Assembly: GCF_963576545.1 (NCBI RefSeq)
Contig: NC_083647.1
Location: 2,281,007 to 2,345,006, forward strand
Source: Limanda limanda
Taxonomy: Eukaryota; Chordata; Actinopteri; Pleuronectiformes; Pleuronectidae
DNA: 64,000 nt
Direction of reading: 5' to 3'
Part shown: piece after piece, positions 59,171 through 64,000 of the stretch
Position numbering within the stretch: position 1 is the stretch's first letter
Layout of the letters: every line of letters starts with the position of its first letter
Position numbers and translations under genes: made by a program
Notes under the pieces: generated by a model
Database searches by the model: none
What the model was told of the DNA's origin: nothing
Seen by the model: only the letters and a program-made list of their open reading frames with translations

Positions 59171-59500
59171 GTGTTTTCCCTCCCCCCTGCTCCACTTGTC
59201 TCTTCTCACAGGTGTGATGGATCAGCTGATTGTGGCCCTGCCCAGAATTTAAGGGAGGGTGCAAAAGAGGCTCACTCACTCTTGCAGAAGCGACAGCAGC
59301 AACAGCCTGATGATGTTTATGATGAGGATAATTTTACCGAATGTGGTTCTTTGGGTTTCTTACTGTTTGAGGATGGAGGTCTGGTACAATACTAGTTTTC
59401 GGGCTTTATTTCTCGTTTAGGCAGACTTTGGGGTGTATGAGTTTAGGGGAAGAAGCTCTGGGTCCTACGGTCCCTGTGGGCTGGCCCAGACTTCCTCATA
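59171..59500. other. unassigned stretch between LINE and Tc1 remains
   Basis: A 74-codon plus frame (59171-59395) with acidic text has no recognisable domain. Nothing else seen. Confidence 0.4.
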
Positions 59501-60608
59501 CACTCCTGATCAAAATCTTAAGACCAGTTAAAAAATTGCATGAATTTGCATTTTGCACTGTACTTTGCACCTTCTTAGGAAGGTTCTAAGTAGAGTTTCA
59601 AAATGCAAAAAGAAGAAATGGGAACAAGAGCCCAAAAGTTGTGAGCAGGCAATTTATTGAAAACAACAATTTAACTGAAGTAGGCTGTTCATCAGCTGAT
59701 CAAAAGTTTAAGACCACAGCTCAAAAAAAAACAAAAAAAACCTAAAACAGAAATTAAAGTGTCAAAAACTGACTCAGTAATGAGTAGCTCCACCATTATT
59801 GTTGATCACTTCAAAAATTCGTTTTGGCATGCTTGATGCAAGTGTTTCCAAAAGGCTAGTGCGAATGTTGCGCCAAGTGGTGAAGATGGCTTCACGAAGG
59901 GCATCCACTGTCTGGAACTGAAGTCCATTTTTGTAAACTTCCCTTGCCATCGATCCCCAAATGTTCTCAATTGGTTTAAGATCAGGGGAACACGCAGGAT
60001 GGTCCAAAAGAGTGATGTTATTCTCCTGGAAAAAAGTCTTGGTCAGACGGGCATTGTGAATTGGAGCGTTGTCCTGCTGAAAAACCCAGTCGTTACCAAA
60101 CAGACGAGGGCCCTCAGTCATGAGGGATGCCCGCTGCAACATCTCCACATAGCCAGCTGCTGTTTGACGCCCCTGCACAACCTAGAGCTCCATTGTTCCA
60201 TTAAAGGAAAAAGCACCCAAGATCATGATGGCGCCCCCTCCACTGTGCTGCGTAGAAAACATCTCAGGTGGCATCTCCTTGTCATGCCAGTAATGTTGGA
60301 AGCCATCAGGACCATCAAGGTTAAATTTTTTCTCGTCAGAGAATACAACTTTCTTCCACCTTTTGAATGTCCCATGTTTGGTGCTCCCTTGCAAAGTCTA
60401 AACGGGCAATTTTGTGGCGTTGAAGGAGACGTGGCCTTTGAAGACGTTTCTTGTTTTTGAAGCCCTTCCTTCGCAGATGCCGTCTGATGGTTATTGGGCT
60501 GCAGTCAGCACCAGTAATGGCCTTCATTTGGGACGAGGATCGTCCCGTGTCTTGACGGACAGGCATTCGGATCCTCCGGCTCAGCGCCGGTGAGATTTTT
60601 TTGGGTCT
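59501..60608 (-). pseudogene. Tc1-type transposon, truncated, with broken transposase
   Basis: The left end is CACTCCTGATCAAAATCTTA after a TA (59499-59500). The minus strand encodes a Tc1 transposase: HTH part RRIRMPVRQDTGRSSSQM and CSPITIRRHLRRKGF, then catalytic [30 protein letters not shown] and SPDLKPIENIWG (D, D and E of DD34E), ending INNNGGATHY. A frameshift near 60336-60400 and an in-frame TAG at 60184-60182 (after NGTMEL) disable it. The N-terminal end and right TIR are missing: the element stops abruptly at about 60608 against an LTR. Confidence 0.85.
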
Positions 60609-60929
60609 AGGAGAACAAGGGGCACGGAGAACAAGGAAAGATAAGCAGGGGAAGCTGGACGAGACAGCAGACAAGACTAACCATAGAATGACGACGTGTA
60701 AAAACGAGTACAACCCGACAAGGGACAAAGGGGAACACAGAGGCTTAAATACACAGAGGGAAGGCAGGGCAATTAGGCACAGGAGAAACAAATGAGGACT
60801 GAGGAAGATAATCACCGACAGGAAGTGAAGACATAAACAACACACAAGGAACACGAGACTACAAAATAAAACAGGAAACAGAAAACCCATAGAGACTGAA
60901 ATAACAAACTAAAATGACAGAACATCACA
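60609..60929 (-). mobile_element. LTR fragment (Gypsy-like style)
   Basis: The minus strand starts TGTGATGTTC at 60929 and runs through CACTTCCTGTCGGTGATTA, close to the text of the solo LTR at 44480-45016 (shared GACAGGAAGTGAAGACA on plus). Its other end is lost at the junction with the Tc1 element. Confidence 0.55.
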
Positions 60930-61051
60930 TTTACTAGGTTGTGGCCACAAAGTTGAGCCAAAGTTTTAATTTTCTGTTTATATTTTGCATCTCTTGACTC
61001 ACAATCCCAGTATCAACCAAATGCAAGTTTATGCAAGCGAAGATGAACAAG

Positions 61052-62162
61052 TTAATTGCAATGCTCCCTTCGTTCGATGAACGGAGAAACGAGAGCCTTT
61101 CCCAGCTGCTCTAGGAACACCCTCCGCTTGTTCCGCTTGCCCAGCATCCAGTCTGGGTTGGTCTCTCTCCATATCACAAAGGTGTTGTAGGAAGAGACGT
61201 CGATAATCAATAGTATTGGGGGGGGATATCAGCTCCCTGTCAGACTGGAGGATATGGCTGGGGGGAGTGAGGGGAGAGAATTTAGCTTCCTGACAGCTTG
61301 GTGTATGAAGCTATTTCTGAGTCTGGTGGTGCGGCAACAGAGGCCCCTATACCTTCTTCCAGAGGGTAGGAGGCTGAACAGACTGTGTGCGGGTGGTGTA
61401 TTTGTCTTGCAAGGAAGGGAGTGGGGCACCAATGATCTTACCAGCTGTGTTCACTTTGCGTTGCATAATGTTGTGAAAGACAACCAGGGGCCAGCGCGCG
61501 GTCATCCTCCTTCAGCTATATGTTCCGATCACCTTGCCTAGGTTGTCCATGCCACCTTTGCTGCGGTTGTAGTCCAGGACGATGACCGGTTTCCTGTCCG
61601 GGCGGGCGCTGATGTCGGCCTTGGTGTGCAGTGTGTTCAGGAGCAACACGTTCCTGTTCTTTTTGGGATGTAAGACACCAGAGTGGCGGTGGGCGTGAAT
61701 GCAAACTTGGATGAGAAGTCCTCTCTTCCCCTGACCGTGAGCAGCCCTATTGTGGCACGAAATATCGCCCGGCCGATCTCAGGGTGCCACAGGCTGGCGG
61801 CGGCCTCACCCCGGGATCTGTACACGCCCGCTAAGATCAGCAGCCCTACATAGGTGCGCAGGTTTGTCTCATCTATCCCTTTCCATTCGTCACCGTATTT
61901 CCGACGACCCTCCCGGTTCGTCTTCTCCAGGATGATGTTCTCTACCGTCGACGTAATAAACAGGCAGAACGTCGAGGCTATCGAAGCTATCCTCCACGTC
62001 ATCCTCAGAGTCATCACTGTCTTCTTCCTGGTCTGCTTATCCATCTGGTTGTCCGTCCGCTTCTAGGTCTGGCTCTTTTGCGTCCTCTACGGGCGCAGAG
62101 GAGGGATCCTCGGAGAATAGCTGTTTCAATCGTGCAAACGCGCCGAGGTGATATCGTGGCAT
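61052..62162 (-). pseudogene. piggyBac-type transposase, decayed
   Basis: The minus-strand ATG at 62162-62160 (MPRYHLGAFARLKQLFSED) is followed by an acidic region and an in-frame TAA (62039-62037). Recognisable blocks then appear in shifted frames: RRKYGDEWKGIDETNLRTYV, GLLILAGVYRSRGEA, NVLLLNTLHTKADIS and VIVLDYNRSKGGMDNLGKV, the last holding the third catalytic Asp region. The C-terminal block is FVIWRETNPDWMLGKRNKRR. The middle is deleted and a LINE fragment (61212-61465) is inserted. Confidence 0.8.
61212..61465 (-). mobile_element. LINE C-terminal fragment inserted in the piggyBac relic
   Basis: The minus frame reads SLFSLLPSGRRYRGLCCRTT and RLRNSFIHQAVRKLNSLP, a pattern common to fish non-LTR reverse-transcriptase ends. 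It separates the piggyBac blocks ..VVFHNI and IDVSSYNTF.., which normally adjoin. The boundaries are approximate. Confidence 0.45.
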
Positions 62163-62431
62163 GGTCAGGGAGGGTGGCACACGGTGAATGGGACACCGGC
62201 TTCTCTTTATACCCCTCTAGATTACAATTGGAATCAGGTGTGGGTCTGACTGACCCCACATTGCAGCACCCAAGCGCCCTCCCTGGGGGTCTAATTGGCC
62301 CCCCCAGAACAATCGAGAATGACAATCCATTTGTCTCAAATACACCCAGGAGAATTGGATAATAACAATCCTTGGGTTACCCTAACCCTCTACCTGAACA
62401 GCCAGGGCTTGCGGATGATCACATGATACAC

Positions 62432-62458
62432 ACAGAAACACACACACACACACACACT
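62432..62458. repeat. (CA)n microsatellite
   Basis: Alternating CA just inside the piggyBac terminal repeat. Confidence 0.9.
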
Positions 62459-62489
62459 GGGTCAATTCGACCCAAGAACAACACAAGGG
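62459..62489 (-). repeat. piggyBac terminal inverted repeat
   Basis: The minus strand reads CCCTTGTGTTGTTCTTGGGTCGAAT.. and abuts ATAA (490-493), a one-base variant of the TTAA target. CCCTTGTGTTG plus a GGGTC..GACCC palindrome is the usual end of fish piggyBac-type elements. The opposite end was not found. Confidence 0.55.
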
Positions 62490-62625
62490 ATAATTTGTTA
62501 AATTATTTTCCAATCACATCAGCCAATTTTTTTCTCAAATATTTCAACTTTTGTACGTCTTCTGTATGTTCTCATTTCAGGATAAGATAAGAAATGCAGC
62601 ATACAATTCAGAAGGAGGTAGACAA

Positions 62626-62880
62626 TGCCATGCCTCTTGACTCTGACTATTTAGTATTTAGTTGTTTTGTTTCTGTTTCTGGACTCTTTTGTTTATTGTC
62701 ATTTCCTGTGTTTAGGGTTGTATTTGTATTCCTAGTGTCTCCTAGTGTTTAATTTGTTTTTCCTGTTACCCTTTTTGAGTTCATTTAGTTTTTTCTCTGT
62801 AAGAACTTTGCCTTTCATTAAAGAACACCTTTTGTTTCACTACCTTTTTGCACTGCATTTTGCTTCAACAAAACCTGACA
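62626..62880 (+). mobile_element. short solo LTR (255 bp)
   Basis: TG..CA termini (TGCCATGCC .. AAACCTGACA) and GACAA duplicated on both sides (62621-62625, 62881-62885). Contains an ATTAAAGAA polyadenylation-like motif near 62817. Confidence 0.6.
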
Positions 62881-63259
62881 GACAAGAGAATGAAAAAGAC
62901 GACAAAATAAAACATACAAAAAATTAAGAATATAATATCCTTTTAATACCAAATATTGTTTGAAATAGAAATATCTATGTGTATGTGTGTATATATATAT
63001 ATATGTTGGAGTTGATCATGTCTTTTTGAAAGACGCAACTTGTTTTTAACAAATTATTTTTAACATGTCAATATGTGGCTCCTATCTCTCAGCAGGGAGG
63101 GGGCGTATAGCAGCTGAGGGGAGGACTTTAAAGTAAATGATTTTGCAACCTGTTGCAAAGCTCAGACTTTGGGAGGCAAAGTCAGGGGCAACTTCTAAAT
63201 CTTGTTCAGCTAAATAGTTTGAATTGGGCTCAAATTAAACAGCTGTCTGTAGCACTGTC

Positions 63260-63799
63260 ATGGCTGACCAAGAAGAAGGAGAGAGGTTGGTACAAGACAG
63301 AGATATAAACACTCCTGGTAATCAAAATGAAGACACCACCAATGTTCGGGACAGAGAATCTGAGGATCAGCTTCCAATCCAACCTGAAGAAGAGTACGAG
63401 TGTCCAGGCTGCCAGTCACTGGGCGTCCTGACATTGCCCTGTGGCCACAAACTGTGTCCCTCGTGCATAGAGCTGAGTCAGGGAGAGCTGGGCCTGGCTG
63501 GCTGCACGATCTGCTACAGATCACAGCTGATGGACTCGGTCCTCCACACTTTGCTGGAAGCCCTGTTTCATGATCTGCCTAGGAGACACGGAGTCGTGCC
63601 TGGAGCTGCAGAAGAGAGTGTCAAGAGATCAGAGGATGGATATAACGTGATAGAGAAGGAAGAGCTGTGTGGTCAGCACAGAGAAGCGCTCACTGTGTTT
63701 TGTCTGCAAGAGGAGAAGCTGCTCTGCCAGCAGTGTCAGACAGAGGGGCATGACGAGCACGAGTGCTGCTCTATTGAGGAGGCTGTTCACAACTGTAAG
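63260..63799 (+). CDS. TRIM-type RING/B-box protein, first coding exon
   Basis: The ATG at 63260 has a good context (GTCATGG). The exon encodes 180 codons and ends CAC AAC TGT AAG|GTCAGA, a plausible phase-0 donor at 63800; without splicing the frame stops at 63839-63841. Residues 1-45 are acidic and disordered. C48-C85 form a RING (CPGC, C-G-H-x2-C-x2-C, C-x2-C). Residues about 137-175 form a B-box type 2 (CGQH, FC, LLCQQC, H..H.C). RING plus B-box order indicates an E3 ubiquitin ligase of the TRIM group, which is greatly expanded in fishes. Coiled coil and any B30.2 domain would lie beyond the window. Confidence 0.8.
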
Positions 63800-63963
63800 G
63801 TCAGACAAAAGAGCACAGAGACAGCACACAAACTTCACTGACCTGAATAGTTGGGTCTTATTACAACAACAAGTATGGAAGGGATCCTGCACCTATTTCA
63901 CACATTAAGATCAGTTTACTAAGAAGTGCTGGTCAGAATGTGAAAACAGTTATATGATACCAA

Positions 63964-64000
63964 CCAGGGCCGGCCCTGGCAATGTTGGCGCCCTAGGCGG
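63964..64000 (+). repeat. hAT-like repeat end at the window edge
   Basis: CAGGGCCGGCCCTGGCAATG followed by TTGGCGCCCTAGGCGG resembles the end of a common fish hAT-type repeat. It lies in the presumed first intron of the TRIM gene. Confidence 0.35.

Overview
The window looks like a teleost fish genomic contig, probably a percomorph. It is AT-rich and intron-containing. It carries a recognisable fish-type iodothyronine deiodinase 2 gene and a dense mix of fish transposon families: CACTA/EnSpm-like, piggyBac, Tc1, hAT, Harbinger, L2-like and L1-like LINEs, BEL/Pao and solo LTRs. There are no bacterial operons, CRISPR arrays, rRNA or tRNA genes that I can support.

Host genes are few. The two clear ones are dio2 on the minus strand (exon 1 at 15078-15302, exon 2 at 11907-12491, with an in-frame UGA selenocysteine codon at 12306-12308) and the first coding exon of a RING/B-box TRIM-type protein on the plus strand at the right edge (63260-63799). 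The left edge holds a possible terminal exon (3-191, +) and a possible signal-peptide exon (898 downwards, -). I recognise neither.

Layout. 1.3-7.3 kb: a CACTG-ended element with a collapsed zinc-finger/transposase gene and a SAMD3-like accessory gene that is intact except for one in-frame TGA. It also holds a GC-rich block that folds into a very long hairpin. 7.6-8.1 kb: LINE tail. 8-15.5 kb: dio2 with its 3' flank, intron and CRE-bearing promoter. 15.6-24.5 kb: mostly non-coding, including a repeat-like block at 21.2-23.5 kb and an unassigned exon-like ORF at 23.5-23.86 kb. 24563-32111: a complete 7.5-kb CACAG-ended element with perfect 23-bp TIRs, a frameshifted transposase and a second SAMD3-like gene. 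32-41.8 kb: gene-poor. 41784-46462: a young, internally deleted BEL/Pao element with two near-identical LTRs, itself interrupted by a solo LTR. 48.5-51.9 kb: a large fold-back element hit by three later insertions, including a truncated L1-like LINE. 52-62.9 kb: a graveyard of hAT, Harbinger, L2, Tc1, LTR and piggyBac remains.

The main unifying observation is that two separate CACTA-class elements each pair a zinc-finger/DDE-type transposase gene with a multi-exon SAMD3-like accessory gene. In both elements the two genes lie on one strand and almost touch. This suggests a two-gene transposon system in fishes whose accessory protein is usually annotated as a host gene.
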